A DNA stretch of 64,000 nt from Candidatus Eiseniibacteriota bacterium. GTDB taxonomy: Bacteria; Eisenbacteria; RBG-16-71-46; CAIMUX01. The stretch is taken from contig JACKCR010000002.1 of the NCBI GenBank assembly GCA_020633975.1, positions 620,001-684,000 on the forward strand, read 5' to 3'. The notes below the pieces were generated by a model. The model worked only from the letters and a program-made list of their open reading frames with translations. It was not told the origin of the DNA and did not search any database. This document shows positions 33,596 through 44,200 of this stretch, in pieces (the first letter of the stretch is position 1; each line of letters opens with the position of its first letter). The position numbers were made by a program, and so were the translations under genes.

Positions 33596-34500
33596 TGCTG
33601 AGACCGAGCTCTCCGCCATCTCCGGTCCGCGCCTGGATCGGTCCTATGCTGGCGGTGCTCGTGTCCGCCACGCTTCTCGTGCTTCCGAAAGACGTCCGGC
33701 GCGGCATCGCCACGGGGCTCGAGTACTCCGTGTTCTCGCCCTATCGCTACGCGGTCGGCTGGGGAGAGGGAAGCCTCGCCGCCCGGTCCGAGATCCGTCG
33801 ACTCTCCCAGCAACTCACCGAGTGGCGCGTCCGCGAGGACCAGATCCTGGAGACCCAGGAGGAGAACCGGAGGCTTCGGCACCTCCTCGGGTTCCGTCGC
33901 CGGACCGCGGAGCGGCTCGTCCCGGCCGCCGTCGTGGCCCGGGAGCGGGGGCGGGACGGCGACCTCGTCATCGCCGAGGTCGAGTCCGGAAGCCCGGTCT
34001 ACACCGACGCACCTGTACTCGTGCCGGAGGGTCTCCTCGGACGGATCGTGGCGAGAGACGGAGGCCGGGTCCGGGTGCAGTGCCTGACCAACTCCGAGTC
34101 GTCGGTCAGCGTGCTCAACCAGCGGACCCGCGACGAGGGGATCCTCCGTGGGTCGCTCCAGCGACGAGGGCTCCTCGTCGTCCTGGACGTACCGGTGCAG
34201 GCGGATTGGCGGGTCGGGGACCGCGTCATCACGTCGGGGCTCGGTACGATCTTCCCGCGCGGGCTCCTGGTCGGTACGGTGGAGGGGATGCGCCGCGAGG
34301 AGATGGGGCCCCTCGAGCGGATCTGGGTGGAGCCGGCGGCGTCGCCTGCGCGGGCGGAAGAGATCTTCTTGCTCCTGCCGGGCGGGGAAGAGCCGGCCGA
34401 AGACATAGAGTGGTTCCCTTCGGATCCCGAGCCGCCTCTGTCGGTCCTTTCCTGGGACGACGGTCGCGGCCTGACCTACGGCCCACTTCCGGCACCCTAG
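33595..34500 (+). CDS. mreC: rod-shape protein MreC
   Basis: A 301-residue MreC: short cytoplasmic N terminus, one transmembrane helix (about 17-31), a coiled-coil (about 60-92, LSQQLTEWRVREDQ) and the periplasmic double beta-barrel. Barrel signatures are VLVPEGLLGRIVARDGGRVR, VQCLTNSESSVSV and GDRVITSGLGTIFPRGLLVG. It links MreB and PBP2 in the elongation complex. The C terminus carries a Pro/Glu-rich extension of about 40 residues after the barrel. Coupled to mreB by a one-base overlap. Confidence 0.95.
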   Translation: MLRPSSPPSPVRAWIGPMLAVLVSATLLVLPKDVRRGIATGLEYSVFSPYRYAVGWGEGSLAARSEIRRLSQQLTEWRVREDQILETQEENRRLRHLLGFRRRTAERLVPAAVVARERGRDGDLVIAEVESGSPVYTDAPVLVPEGLLGRIVARDGGRVRVQCLTNSESSVSVLNQRTRDEGILRGSLQRRGLLVVLDVPVQADWRVGDRVITSGLGTIFPRGLLVGTVEGMRREEMGPLERIWVEPAASPARAEEIFLLLPGGEEPAEDIEWFPSDPEPPLSVLSWDDGRGLTYGPLPAP

Positions 34501-34541
34501 CAGGGCCGCTAGACGACTGCCGGAAGGAAAGTTCGATCGCG

Positions 34542-35042
34542 ATGCTCGCAGGATTTCGAATCGCATTCGGGGTGTTCCTCCTCCTGGTCTCCCAGGCTAC
34601 CTGGGTGAAGGGGCTCGCGCTCTGGGGTGTCGAGCCGGACCTTCTCCTCGGGATGGTCTTCTTCGTCGCTCTGAAGAAGGGGATCCATTGGGGGGTCTGG
34701 ACGGGCTTCGCGATCGGGCTCCTCGTCGACCTGGAAGAGCCCTCGCGGCTCGGACTCCACGCCCTCGCCTACGTCCTGACGTCGATCGCCGTGGAGCGCT
34801 GGTCGAAGAACTTCGACCGCTCGAGCCCGATCGTGGTCGGAGTGCTCCTCTTCCTGGTCGCGGTGCTCACCGAGACGATCCGGCTCTTCGCGTTCACCGA
34901 AGGCGGCTGGCTCGCGCACTTCGCCGGCGTGTTCCGCTTCACCCTCCCGACGGCCCTCTACACGACGGTGTTCGTCGCGCTCGCTTCGTGGATCTTGTCG
35001 CGCCTCCTGGGGTGGAAGGACTGGGTGCTGCATGCCACGTAG
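34542..35042 (+). CDS. mreD: rod-shape protein MreD
   Basis: A 166-residue, mostly hydrophobic protein with five to six predicted membrane helices, in the canonical position after mreC. Recognisable patterns are LLLGMVFFVALKKGIHWGVW, then GLLVDLEEPSRLGLHALAYV, matching the MreD family core (G..yDl....lGl.al.y). AAGGAAA lies about 11 bases before the ATG at 34542, so the exact start is a little uncertain. The stop overlaps the mrdA start by 11 bases. Confidence 0.92.
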   Translation: MLAGFRIAFGVFLLLVSQATWVKGLALWGVEPDLLLGMVFFVALKKGIHWGVWTGFAIGLLVDLEEPSRLGLHALAYVLTSIAVERWSKNFDRSSPIVVGVLLFLVAVLTETIRLFAFTEGGWLAHFAGVFRFTLPTALYTTVFVALASWILSRLLGWKDWVLHAT

Positions 35043-36891
35043 GTTCCACAAGGAAGACCGAGCGCACCGGGCGCGCTTTCTCTACCTCCTGATCGGCGGG
35101 ATCACACTTCTCCTCGTCGGGCGGCTCGGTGAACTGCAGCTCGCAAAGGGATCGTTCTACCGCACGCGTTCGCAAGAGAACCGGATCCGCGCCGAAGTGC
35201 TTCCTTCGGACCGGGGCCGGATCCTCGATCGGAACGGGGTCGTCCTGGCTGACGACTATCCGTCGTCCCAACTCACGCTCTACCCGCGCCACGCGATCTT
35301 CCAGCAGTATCCGGACTCGCTCGAGCAGGTACTCGCCGCCGTCGGCGAGGTGCTGGACCGGACGCCGGACGAGCTTCGAAAGCGTCTCGCGTCTGCGACC
35401 GAGTCCCGTCCCGCCATCCTCGCGCGTCAGCTCTCGTTCGAACAGGTGTCGCTGCTCGAGGAACGGCACTCGCGGCTGCCGGGGATCACGGTGGAAGCGG
35501 TTCCGGTCCGTCGCTACCCGAACGGAGGGCTTGCGTGCCACCTGCTCGGCTACCTGGGTGAAGTCGGCCCCGAGGATCTGAACCGCGATCCCGAGACCTA
35601 CCACGCGGGCGATCTCATCGGGAAGACCGGGATCGAGCGGCAGTACGAGACTCTCCTTCGCGGTCAGGATGGAGAGGCCTACGTCGAAGTCGACGTACGC
35701 GGACGCCGCACGCGGATGTTCACGGAACTTCCCGTGAAGCCCGCCGTGCCTGGGGAGGACGTCGTCCTCACGATCGATGCGGAGCTCCAGAAGGAGATGG
35801 AAGCGGCGCTCGCGGACATCCGGATCCACGGGGGAAAGGATGGATTCGACCAAAAGCCGGCGCCCGCGTCGTGTGCGGTGGCCATCGATCCGCGGAATGG
35901 AGAGATCCTCGCGCTCGCCAGCTATCCGGGCTACGACCCGAACATGTTCGTCGGCGGTCTCTCCAAGGAGGAGTACGCGCAGCTCCAGAGTCCGGGTCAT
36001 CCGCAACAGAACCGCGTCATCCAGTCCACCTATCCGCCCGGCTCGACCTGGAAGGTGTTGACCAGCCTCGCGGGACTCCACGCCGACATCGTCGGGTACG
36101 ACACGATGCTCCAGCCTTGCTGGGGACGGTACAAGTTCGGCGATCGCTACTTCCGATGCTGGAATCGCGGTGGGCACGGACCGATGAACCACACCGCCGC
36201 GCTCCGCCAGTCGTGTGACGTCTTCTACTACCAAGTCGGCGAGCAGCTCGAAGTGCGTGGGCTCTCCGACTTCGCGCGTGGGCTCCATGTCCAGGAGAAG
36301 ACCGGGATCGATCTCCCCGGAGAGCGTGCGGGGCTCGTTCCGACTCCGGAGTGGTACAAGGAGAAGTACGGCGGGTTCGGAAAGGGAGTGGCGCTCAACC
36401 TCTCGATCGGGCAGGGCGAAATCCTGCTCTCCCCGCTCGCGCTCGCACGTTTCTACGCCTTGGTCGCGAACGGCGGCACCTTCGTTCAGCCGCACATGAT
36501 CCGCGAGGTTCGAGCTCGCGACGGACGTCTCGTCCGTGCGGCCGAGCGGGAGGACTGGACCCGCGGACGCGCCGACATTCCCGCGGCCGATCTCGACTTC
36601 GTCCACTCGGCGCTCGAAGAAGTGGTCATGCACGCCCGCGGGACGGGAAAGAGCGCGCGAGTCGGCGAGATCCGGATCGCCGGAAAGACCGGGACCGCGG
36701 AGAACCCTGGAGAAGACCACGCGCTCTTCGCCTGCTACGCCCCGGCCGACGCTCCCACCCTCGTGGTCGTGGTGGTCGCGGAGCACGCTGGGCATGGAGG
36801 GTCCGTGGCGGCCCCGGCGGCCCGGCGCGTCCTCCAGTGCTACTTCGAGCGGTCGGGAGACTTCGCCGCGAGCCTGGAGGCGCAGCCATGA
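35032..36891 (+). CDS. mrdA: penicillin-binding protein 2, transpeptidase of the elongasome
   Basis: A 619-residue class B PBP. One N-terminal membrane helix (about 16-36) precedes the dimerisation/pedestal domain with SDRGRILDRNGVVLADD. The transpeptidase domain follows: PPGSTWK with nucleophile Ser338, the SCD motif in RQSCDVFYY, and KTGTAE near residue 555. It crosslinks side-wall peptidoglycan with RodA, MreC and MreD, whose genes flank it. It overlaps mreD by 11 bases and rodA by 4 (ATGA), so the operon is translationally coupled. Length is normal. Confidence 0.96.
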   Translation: MPRRFHKEDRAHRARFLYLLIGGITLLLVGRLGELQLAKGSFYRTRSQENRIRAEVLPSDRGRILDRNGVVLADDYPSSQLTLYPRHAIFQQYPDSLEQVLAAVGEVLDRTPDELRKRLASATESRPAILARQLSFEQVSLLEERHSRLPGITVEAVPVRRYPNGGLACHLLGYLGEVGPEDLNRDPETYHAGDLIGKTGIERQYETLLRGQDGEAYVEVDVRGRRTRMFTELPVKPAVPGEDVVLTIDAELQKEMEAALADIRIHGGKDGFDQKPAPASCAVAIDPRNGEILALASYPGYDPNMFVGGLSKEEYAQLQSPGHPQQNRVIQSTYPPGSTWKVLTSLAGLHADIVGYDTMLQPCWGRYKFGDRYFRCWNRGGHGPMNHTAALRQSCDVFYYQVGEQLEVRGLSDFARGLHVQEKTGIDLPGERAGLVPTPEWYKEKYGGFGKGVALNLSIGQGEILLSPLALARFYALVANGGTFVQPHMIREVRARDGRLVRAAEREDWTRGRADIPAADLDFVHSALEEVVMHARGTGKSARVGEIRIAGKTGTAENPGEDHALFACYAPADAPTLVVVVVAEHAGHGGSVAAPAARRVLQCYFERSGDFAASLEAQP

Positions 36892-38111
36892 ACCTGCGCG
36901 TCTACCGGAAGCACAACGACTGGCTCCTCATGCTGCCCACTCTGCTCCTCGTGATGGCCGGGGTGGCCACGATCTACAGCGCGACGCGACTCGCAACCGG
37001 TGACGCCAGTGCATTCTTCGAGCGTCACCTCATGTACCTCGCGATGGGGAGCGTCGTCTTCGGGTTCTTCTTCTTCCTTCCTCTCAGGCTCTGGGAGGAC
37101 TGGTCCTACGTCGTCTACGGCATCTCGTTACTGCTGCTCGTCGCGGTGCTGCTCTTCGGGGTCGACAGTCACGGCGCGCAGAGGTGGTTCCAGGTCGGGC
37201 CGCTCCGGTCCCAGCCGTCCGAGTTCGCGAAGCTCGCGCTCGTCGCGGTGCTCGCCCGCTATCTCGCGGGGAAGCGCGTCGATCTCTCCCGGCCGGGGCC
37301 TCTCGCGATCGCGATGCTGCTCGTCCTCGCACCCACCGCACTCGTACTCCAACAGCCGGACCTCGGGACGGCGGGCGCGTTCCCTGCGCTCGCGCTGCCG
37401 ATGTTGATCTGGGCCGGGATGCCGAGGATCCTCCTCTTCATCCTGCTCTCGCCGATCATCGGGCTCCTGCTCGTCTACAACCTCGTCTTCTGGGTGGTCT
37501 TCCTCGTCTTCTCGATCGTGGTGTTTCGGAGGTCACGACTCTCGAACCTTCTGCTCGGGCTGTTCCTGCTTCTCCAGGTTGGGCTCCATCTGGGTGCGCC
37601 GCGCGTGATCGAGACGCTCCATCCCTACCAGCAGGCGCGGATCCACACCTTCTTCCATCCGGAGAGCGACCCCTCCGGGAGCGGTTGGCAGGTGCTGCAG
37701 TCACGGATCGCGATCGGGTCCGGCCAGCTCTTCGGGAAGGGGTATCTCCAGGGGAGCCAGAAGAAGCTCGCCTTCCTTCCGATGCAGCACAACGACTTCA
37801 TCTTCTCGGTGATCGGTGAGGAGTGGGGCTTCTTCGGCGCCGCGGTGATCGTGATCCTGTTCGGACTCCTGGTCGCGAGATCGGTTCGCGTCGCGACCCA
37901 GTGTCGATCGCCCTTCGGTTCGCTTCTCCTGGTCGGAGTGGCGGGCCTCATCTTCTACCACGCAGCGGTCAACATGGCGATGACGATGGGACTGTTCCCG
38001 GTGACGGGACTGCCGCTTCCGTTCCTCAGCTACGGAGGTTCGTTCCTCTGGACGATGCTCGCGGCCGCGGGACAGATGGGGAATGTGGCGGCGCACCGGT
38101 TCGAGTACTGA
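36888..38111 (+). CDS. rodA: rod-shape peptidoglycan glycosyltransferase RodA
   Basis: A 407-residue SEDS-family membrane protein with about ten helices. Family signatures are HGAQRWFQVGPLRSQPSEFA, LVLQQPDLGTA (with the catalytic Asp region), GSGQLFGKGYLQGSQKKLAF, LPMQHNDFIFSVIGEEWGFF and GLPLPFLSYGGSFLW. It polymerises glycan strands for lateral growth, partnered with PBP2. GGAGG lies 7 bases before the ATG, which overlaps the mrdA stop. It is the last gene of the mre/mrd unit; aroE begins 71 bases further on. Confidence 0.96.
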   Translation: MNLRVYRKHNDWLLMLPTLLLVMAGVATIYSATRLATGDASAFFERHLMYLAMGSVVFGFFFFLPLRLWEDWSYVVYGISLLLLVAVLLFGVDSHGAQRWFQVGPLRSQPSEFAKLALVAVLARYLAGKRVDLSRPGPLAIAMLLVLAPTALVLQQPDLGTAGAFPALALPMLIWAGMPRILLFILLSPIIGLLLVYNLVFWVVFLVFSIVVFRRSRLSNLLLGLFLLLQVGLHLGAPRVIETLHPYQQARIHTFFHPESDPSGSGWQVLQSRIAIGSGQLFGKGYLQGSQKKLAFLPMQHNDFIFSVIGEEWGFFGAAVIVILFGLLVARSVRVATQCRSPFGSLLLVGVAGLIFYHAAVNMAMTMGLFPVTGLPLPFLSYGGSFLWTMLAAAGQMGNVAAHRFEY

Positions 38112-38182
38112 CGCCGTCGATCGGGGTTGACACCGAGGTGCAGAGTACCTCGTCTGTGCTGGGAGTTCGGGAGGAGGTTCGA

Positions 38183-39088
38183 GTGACCCAGAAAGCGTTC
38201 CGCGAGTTCCTTCCGAACGGACGGACCCGGCTTCTCGGGATCCTCGGAGACCCGATCGACCACTCACTCTCTCCTGAGCTTCACTCCGCAGTCTTGAGAA
38301 AGCTGGACCAGAACCTGCTGTACGTTCCTGTACCGGTGTCGAGCGCCCGACTGCGCGCGTTCCTCGGCCTCGCCGCGGAACTCGGGTTCCGCGGTTGCAA
38401 CGTGACGACGCCGTTCAAGGAGTCGGTGCTTCGCTCCGCGGAGCCGAGAGACGTAGAGACGCGCAGGACGAAGATGGCGAACACGTTGACGTTCGTCCCG
38501 GGACGGAAGCCGATGGCGGAAGGTACGGACGGCCGCGGAATCGTCGGTTGGCTGGAGGATCATGGCCTCGGCGACGAGCCGTTCGGCGTGCTCGGCTTTG
38601 GAGCGACCGCACGGAGTCTCGTTCACGCGTCGTGGCGAGGCGGGCGGCCGCCTGCGCTCGTGGTGACGCGGCGTGCGGCTCCGGTGAAGCGTCTGCTCTC
38701 GGGCTGGCGGGTGGAGCCTGGGCGAGATCGTCTTCGCGCCGTGCCGCCCGAGGTGAGTACGGTGGAGCAGGTGGGGGAGCCGGGTACGCTGAGCGGCGTC
38801 GTCCCCAAGGTATGGGTGTCGACCTGGCCTCCGGGCACGATGCCTCCCGCGGCGTTCTGGTCGAGGCTGCGTCCGAGGAGCCTCGTGCTCGACATGAACT
38901 ACGGAGAAGGACGGACGACGATGGCCGATGCAGCGAGGCGAGAGGGGCATCGCGCGGCGGACGGACTGGGTCCGCTCCTCCAGCAAGCCGCGCGGTCTCT
39001 TTCCATCTGGCTGGACCGGCCGGTCGAGCCAGAGCTGTTCCGACTGGCTGCCGGAGTGCCGAAGCGTCGTCTGGGTCCGAGTCGGTAA
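38183..39088 (+). CDS. aroE: shikimate dehydrogenase-like protein
   Basis: A 301-residue AroE homologue; it reduces 3-dehydroshikimate with NADPH in chorismate synthesis. The GTG at 38183 is chosen from GGAGG about 7 bases upstream. Substrate-site motifs are GDPIDHSLSPELHSA, FRGCNVTTPFKES with the catalytic Lys, and EGTDGRGIVGW with the catalytic Asp. The nucleotide loop is GFGATARSL, less canonical than GAGGAAR. The C-terminal half is more divergent than usual, so cofactor use may differ. It follows rodA and precedes comF by 10 bases. Confidence 0.9.
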   Translation: MTQKAFREFLPNGRTRLLGILGDPIDHSLSPELHSAVLRKLDQNLLYVPVPVSSARLRAFLGLAAELGFRGCNVTTPFKESVLRSAEPRDVETRRTKMANTLTFVPGRKPMAEGTDGRGIVGWLEDHGLGDEPFGVLGFGATARSLVHASWRGGRPPALVVTRRAAPVKRLLSGWRVEPGRDRLRAVPPEVSTVEQVGEPGTLSGVVPKVWVSTWPPGTMPPAAFWSRLRPRSLVLDMNYGEGRTTMADAARREGHRAADGLGPLLQQAARSLSIWLDRPVEPELFRLAAGVPKRRLGPSR

Positions 39089-39098
39089 GTCATCCCGG

Positions 39099-39983
39099 GT
39101 GGCTGGGCAGCGTGCGGCCTCGGCATTCCTTCGGCTCTTTCTTCCCGAGCAATGCCCGGGATGCCACAGCCGAGTCGCGGAGCCCGGTCCCTGTTCTCCG
39201 TGTGCCGAGGAGATTCAGCGACTCCTCGCCCTGCCTGTCCCGTTCGTCGCCGGCGAACTCTCCGGATTCGCGGCGGGGCCCTACCGCGGGGTGTGGAAGT
39301 CCGTCGTGCTCGCGTACAAGAAGGACCCCGTTCCGGGAGTCGCGAACCTCGCTCACCGCGTGATGCTGGAGCTGGTCCGGAACGCTCTCGGCCCGGGGGA
39401 ACTCCAAGAGCGTGTCGTGTGCGAAGGGGAGGGAGGCGTTCCCGTTCCGTTGGCAGCCCAGCCGGTTCCACGTGTCATCGTCCCCGTTCCGATGGCGCGC
39501 GTGCGGCGGAGGGAGAAGGGCTGGAATCCTCCCGAACACTTGGCGGTTCGGCTGGCCGCCGACCTCGGGTGGCCGGTGGCGCCTGACATCCTCGAGCGAG
39601 TCCACTATCGAGGCACCTTGGCGAGCTCGGACAAGGACGAGCGCGCGCGTAGGCTCTCGGGGGCGATCCGACTCAGGAAGGACAGTCCAGAGACCCTCTC
39701 GGCGCGTGCTGCAGCGGCGGCGCGTGTGGCAGGAACGGCCCGTACGGCAGAAGCGACTCGGACAGGCAAGCGGGGGTGGCTGGGGTCGGGAGCGGAGGTG
39801 GACCGAGCGGTGGGTCCGGAGGAGAACGAGCGATCTTCTCTCGCCGAGGACGCGTGGCCGGTTCGCGCGCTGCTGGTGGACGACGTCGTCACGACCGGAG
39901 CGACGCTCGGGGCCTGTCGGGACGCACTCTTCGAGGCCGGGTTCTACGATGTCGTCTGCGTCACTCTGGCCCGGACGGAGTGA
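39099..39983 (+). CDS. ComF-family phosphoribosyltransferase-like protein
   Basis: A protein of about 294 residues with a Zn-ribbon (CPGCHSRVAEPGPCSPC) followed by the ComF core: YRGVWKSVVLAYKKD, VPVPMARVRRREKGWNPPEH and the PRPP-type loop ALLVDDVVTTGATLGAC. ComF/GntX proteins are linked to DNA uptake in naturally competent bacteria. An Ala/Arg/Thr-rich insertion of about 50 residues sits before the PRPP loop. The start is uncertain; GTG at 39099 is the first in-frame start past the aroE stop and its ribosome site is weak. Confidence 0.85.
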   Translation: MAGQRAASAFLRLFLPEQCPGCHSRVAEPGPCSPCAEEIQRLLALPVPFVAGELSGFAAGPYRGVWKSVVLAYKKDPVPGVANLAHRVMLELVRNALGPGELQERVVCEGEGGVPVPLAAQPVPRVIVPVPMARVRRREKGWNPPEHLAVRLAADLGWPVAPDILERVHYRGTLASSDKDERARRLSGAIRLRKDSPETLSARAAAAARVAGTARTAEATRTGKRGWLGSGAEVDRAVGPEENERSSLAEDAWPVRALLVDDVVTTGATLGACRDALFEAGFYDVVCVTLARTE

Positions 39984-40225
39984 CCCCGATCCGTACGGAC
40001 GGTGCGATCCTGGCCCGTGACGGAGTGATCTGGTTCATGCGGGGGCGTCCCCCGATCCGGCCGGGAGGGGGGAGCGGCTCCGGGCGAGATGGCGTGTCGC
40101 AATTCCGGGACGGTTTTCGCTACTTCCTGGGATGGCTTCTCTCCGGAGTCGCCCTTGCCACACGACCGTGCGCACGCGTCGTGCTCGTGACCGACGAACC
40201 TGCACCCACTCGCTTGGAGGTTGCC

Positions 40226-41170
40226 ATGGCCGATTCCACTCGTTTCGCTCGTCCGATCATCTTCGCCTTCGCGGGCTTGCTGGTCGCGGCACCGAGCTTC
40301 GCCGAAGTTCTGCTCCTCTCCCAAACCCGGACGGTCGAGGCCTCGGGCTCCGCGACCGACTCCATGACGATGGACGACGACAGCGCAGCCGATGCGTCCC
40401 CGGGGTTCGATCCCTTCTCCTCCGGCGTGGAGGTGGACGTGGCGGTCGACGGCGCGGCCGCGTACGCGAACGCGGTTCAGCAGTCGGGCATCGGACCGAC
40501 GGGTGCCACAGTTCTCGGCACCGTCGCGCTACGTGGAGAGTCGATCGACCCGACCGGAGTGGGGATCGCGCAGTCGACGTCACACTGCGAGTACAGCTTC
40601 GAGGTCGTGACACCGCAGGAGTACCGGCTCGTGGGGCTCATCACCGCGTCCGGAGGAGGCGCGACCTTCGTCGAACTCTCGGGTCCATCGGGAATGATCG
40701 AACGGTTCGACTCGCCGACCAACGGCAACCAGACGGTCGGTGGACTGGGCATCCTGCTGGCCGGGGTCTACACGTTCACCGTGGAGACCTCGGGCTCGGC
40801 GCTCGGCGAGGAGGAGATGCAGAGCGGCGCGGCCGGGCTCTACGAGATCGCCCTGGCATTCGAGGATGCGGATCCCGCCGACGTCGTGGCGTCGGGTGAG
40901 CGAGTCATCGGGCCTATCGAGGTCGCGCCACAGCCCGCGTCGAGGATGGCGGAACTCGCGTTCGGGTCGCCCCTCGTTTCGGGAGAGCGGGTCGCGATCT
41001 TTGCCGCGTCGGGAAGGCGGGTCCGGAGCTGGTCGCCGGCTCCAGGGACGTCGCACATCGTCTGGGACCTGGTCGGTACGGATGGTCGGCCGGTGCCGTC
41101 GGGGATCTACTTCGCTCGGGCGTTCTCCGGCGAGCGAGTGAGAGAGGCGAAGCTCGTCGTCACCCGCTGA
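40226..41170 (+). CDS. secreted protein with FlgD-like C-terminal sorting domain
   Basis: A 314-residue exported protein; ATG at 40226 with TTGGAGG upstream. The signal peptide ends near PSFAE. A beta-rich domain of unknown type follows (about 40-225), with patterns such as YRLVGLITASGGGATFVELS and GVYTFTVETSGS. This resembles jellyroll or prepeptidase-C-like folds. The last 80 residues are the same sorting-type tail seen in three neighbours: VAIFAASGRRVRSW, then HIVWDLVGTDGRPVPSGIYF. It may be secreted by a type IX-like route. Function unknown. Confidence 0.75.
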   Translation: MADSTRFARPIIFAFAGLLVAAPSFAEVLLLSQTRTVEASGSATDSMTMDDDSAADASPGFDPFSSGVEVDVAVDGAAAYANAVQQSGIGPTGATVLGTVALRGESIDPTGVGIAQSTSHCEYSFEVVTPQEYRLVGLITASGGGATFVELSGPSGMIERFDSPTNGNQTVGGLGILLAGVYTFTVETSGSALGEEEMQSGAAGLYEIALAFEDADPADVVASGERVIGPIEVAPQPASRMAELAFGSPLVSGERVAIFAASGRRVRSWSPAPGTSHIVWDLVGTDGRPVPSGIYFARAFSGERVREAKLVVTR

Positions 41171-41293
41171 GCCCTGAGGATCCAGGAGAGGCGTCGTTCG
41201 CGCGCATGCGAGGTCGCGTAACGCTCGCGTAACTGCTGTCGAGGAACCTTCCGACGTGACGGGAAACGGCACCCGTCAGGAAGGAGCCAAGAC

Positions 41294-44200
41294 ATGCCAT
41301 CCATGCGGACCTCGAAGAGACTGCTCGGGACTCTCGTCCTCACGGCGATCCTCCCGATGGCGGCCCATGCGGAGACGATCACCTGGAACGGTGCCTCGGG
41401 AGGTACCTGGGGCACGGCGACGAACTGGGATCCGGAGGACGTGCCGGACGACGCGACCGAGGAGGCCACGTTCCCGTCGGACGGTGGAGCCCTCGACGTG
41501 GTGCTCGACCGGAGCATCTACTTGGGATCGATCACCCAGCCGAATCCGGACCTCACCCTCATCTGGAACTCGGGACTGCAGCTGCAGACGATGCTCGAAG
41601 GTGGATTCGTCAGCGCGGGATCGGTCCTGCCGGTTGGGGGCGCCTGGCTCTCCGGCAAGTTCACGAACCTCTCGACGGGACTTCTCGAGCTGCCGGCGGG
41701 AACCACCTTCCAGGCGATGGGCCCAGAGATCCAGAACGACGGAACGATCCGCGTCAACCCGTTGGGAAGCAGTGCCAACACCTATTTCCGCGCAGACGCC
41801 TACGACGTCTTGCTCAGCGGCAGTGGGGACGTCGTGCTCGCGACGGCTGGCGATCCCGACGACGCACAGATGAGCAACTACTACGGAAGCTGGGCGCAGG
41901 GGCCGGACCACACGATCCACGGGACGGGTCGGATCACGGCGCCTTTGACGAACCAGGGTACGGTCACGGCCGACGTCGCCGGGATGGTTCTGCAGCTGGA
42001 CTCCGGCGCCAAAACGAACTCGGGCCTCCTCCAGGCCACGTCGGACGGGATCCTGCGGATCCAGAGTGGACCGATCACTCAGACCGAGACGGGCCGGATC
42101 TTCGCGAACGGGTCGGATGTGCGGCTTGGGAGCGGTGCGTCGGTTTCGGGCGGAACGTTCGAGTCCTCGGGCGACGCCAGGGTCGAGGTGGTCGGAGGGT
42201 CTGCCCTAACAGACATCACGAATCTCGGAGACTTCGGCCTTCGGGGAGGGACGACCACGCAAGTTTACGGCTCCCTCCACAACGATGGCACGCTCACCGT
42301 CAACTCCAACGATTCGAGTGCGAATTGCTACCTGAGAGCCGACGCCTACAACGTGCTCTTGGACGGAAGCGGAGAGGTCGTGCTCGCGGCGCCCGGGGAC
42401 ATCGACGACGCAACGATCACGCGATACTACGGCAGTTGGATCAACGGTCCCAACCACACCATCCGGGGAAGCGGGAAGATCTCGACCGAGCTGACGAACG
42501 AAGGTCGGATTGTCGCTGATGACGGGGACGTTGCACTCCGATGCGATGCGGTCGGTCAGACGAACAACGGGGTCTATGAAGCGACCGGAGACGGCCGGCT
42601 CGAGATCTACGGAACGGTCCTCACGCAGGGGCCATTCGGGGTCATCCGTGCGAACGACGCGACCGTCCTTCTCCAGGCGGGGGCACAGATCACCGGAGGC
42701 ACCTTCGAGTCCTATGGGGACGGGCACGTCGACGTATCGGGATCGGCTGCGGTTCTGGACAACACGAACTCGGGGGAGTTCGGCCTGCGAGGGGGAGCGA
42801 ACCTCCAGCTCCGAGGCACGACGTTCACGAACGACGGCACGATCCGGATCAACACCAACGAGTCCTCCGCGAACACCTACATCACTGCCGAGGCGTACGG
42901 GGTCGAACTCGCTGGTTCGGGTGAACTCGTGCTCCAAGCCCCGGGTGCGTTGACGGATGCCCAGATCCGGCAGTACTACGGCAGCCTGGTCAACGGCGAG
43001 ACGCACACGATCCGCGGAACCGGGCAGATCAGTGCCGACGTCTCGAACCTCGGCACGATCGTCGCGGACGCGGACAGCTCCGTGCTCCAGCTCTACGGTG
43101 GCTCGAAAGCGAACGACGGTCTCCTCGCCGCGATAGGCACGAGTACGCTCCGGATCACCGGCCCTCAGCTGACCCAGTCCGAGAACGGGCGGATCCGCGC
43201 AGACGGTGGACGAGTGCAGATCGACGGTGGGTCGGTCGTCACGGGGGGCGTCTTCGAGACCGCGAACGATGGCCACGTCGACGTCGTCGGAACGTCCACG
43301 TTCTCGAACATCGCGAACTCGGGTGTGATCAACATAGATGCCTGTGTCCTGCAACTCACCGGTCAGACGACGACGAATGACGGTGTGATCACCGTGAACA
43401 GCTCGGCGTCTTCCGCCAACACGTACCTGCGGACCGATGCCTACGGCCACCGTCTCGAGGGCAACGGCTCGGTCGTGCTCCAGACTCTGGGCTCGATCGA
43501 GGACGCACAGATCACCTCGTACTACGGTGATCTCACCCAGGGAGCGAATCATACGATTCGCGGCGAAGGGCGGATTGCGGCTCCGTTTGGCAACGAAGGC
43601 CTGGTCGTGGCCGACGTGCCGGAGAAGACGCTCCAACTCTATGGCAACGCGTTCACGAACTTCGGCATGTTGGCCGCGGAGGGAGGAGGGCGCCTGCTGT
43701 CGTCGACGTCACAGCTCTCGAATCCCGGGACGATCGACGCGCGCACGGGGAGTCTGGTGGAGTTCGCCGTCTTTCCGCTGAACTACGATCAGTACGGCGA
43801 CGTTCTCTCGGGCGGCACCTGGATCGCTCGGACCGATGGCGAGATCCGGATGACGAACGGTCCGATCTCGACTCTCGCCGCACACGTCCTCCTCGACGGA
43901 CCCAACTCTGCCTTCACGCGGGACGCGGCCGGAACCGATGCGCTCGGCGGTCTCGTCGCCATCGCGCTGGGCGGAGAGTTGGAACTCCAGAATGGTCGGG
44001 ACTTCGTCACCGCCGGTCCGCTCAGCAGCCTGGGTGACATCGTGGTCGGAACGGGATCGACGCTCACGATCTCCGGAAACCTCGCCCACTCGCTGGCAGC
44101 GCCACGCGGCTGCAAGACGGTCGTCAACGGCACGCTCGCCTGTGCGGACAGTGCGTTCGTCGGTGGCGGCTGGCTCATGGGCGCCGGGACGGTCGACGGG

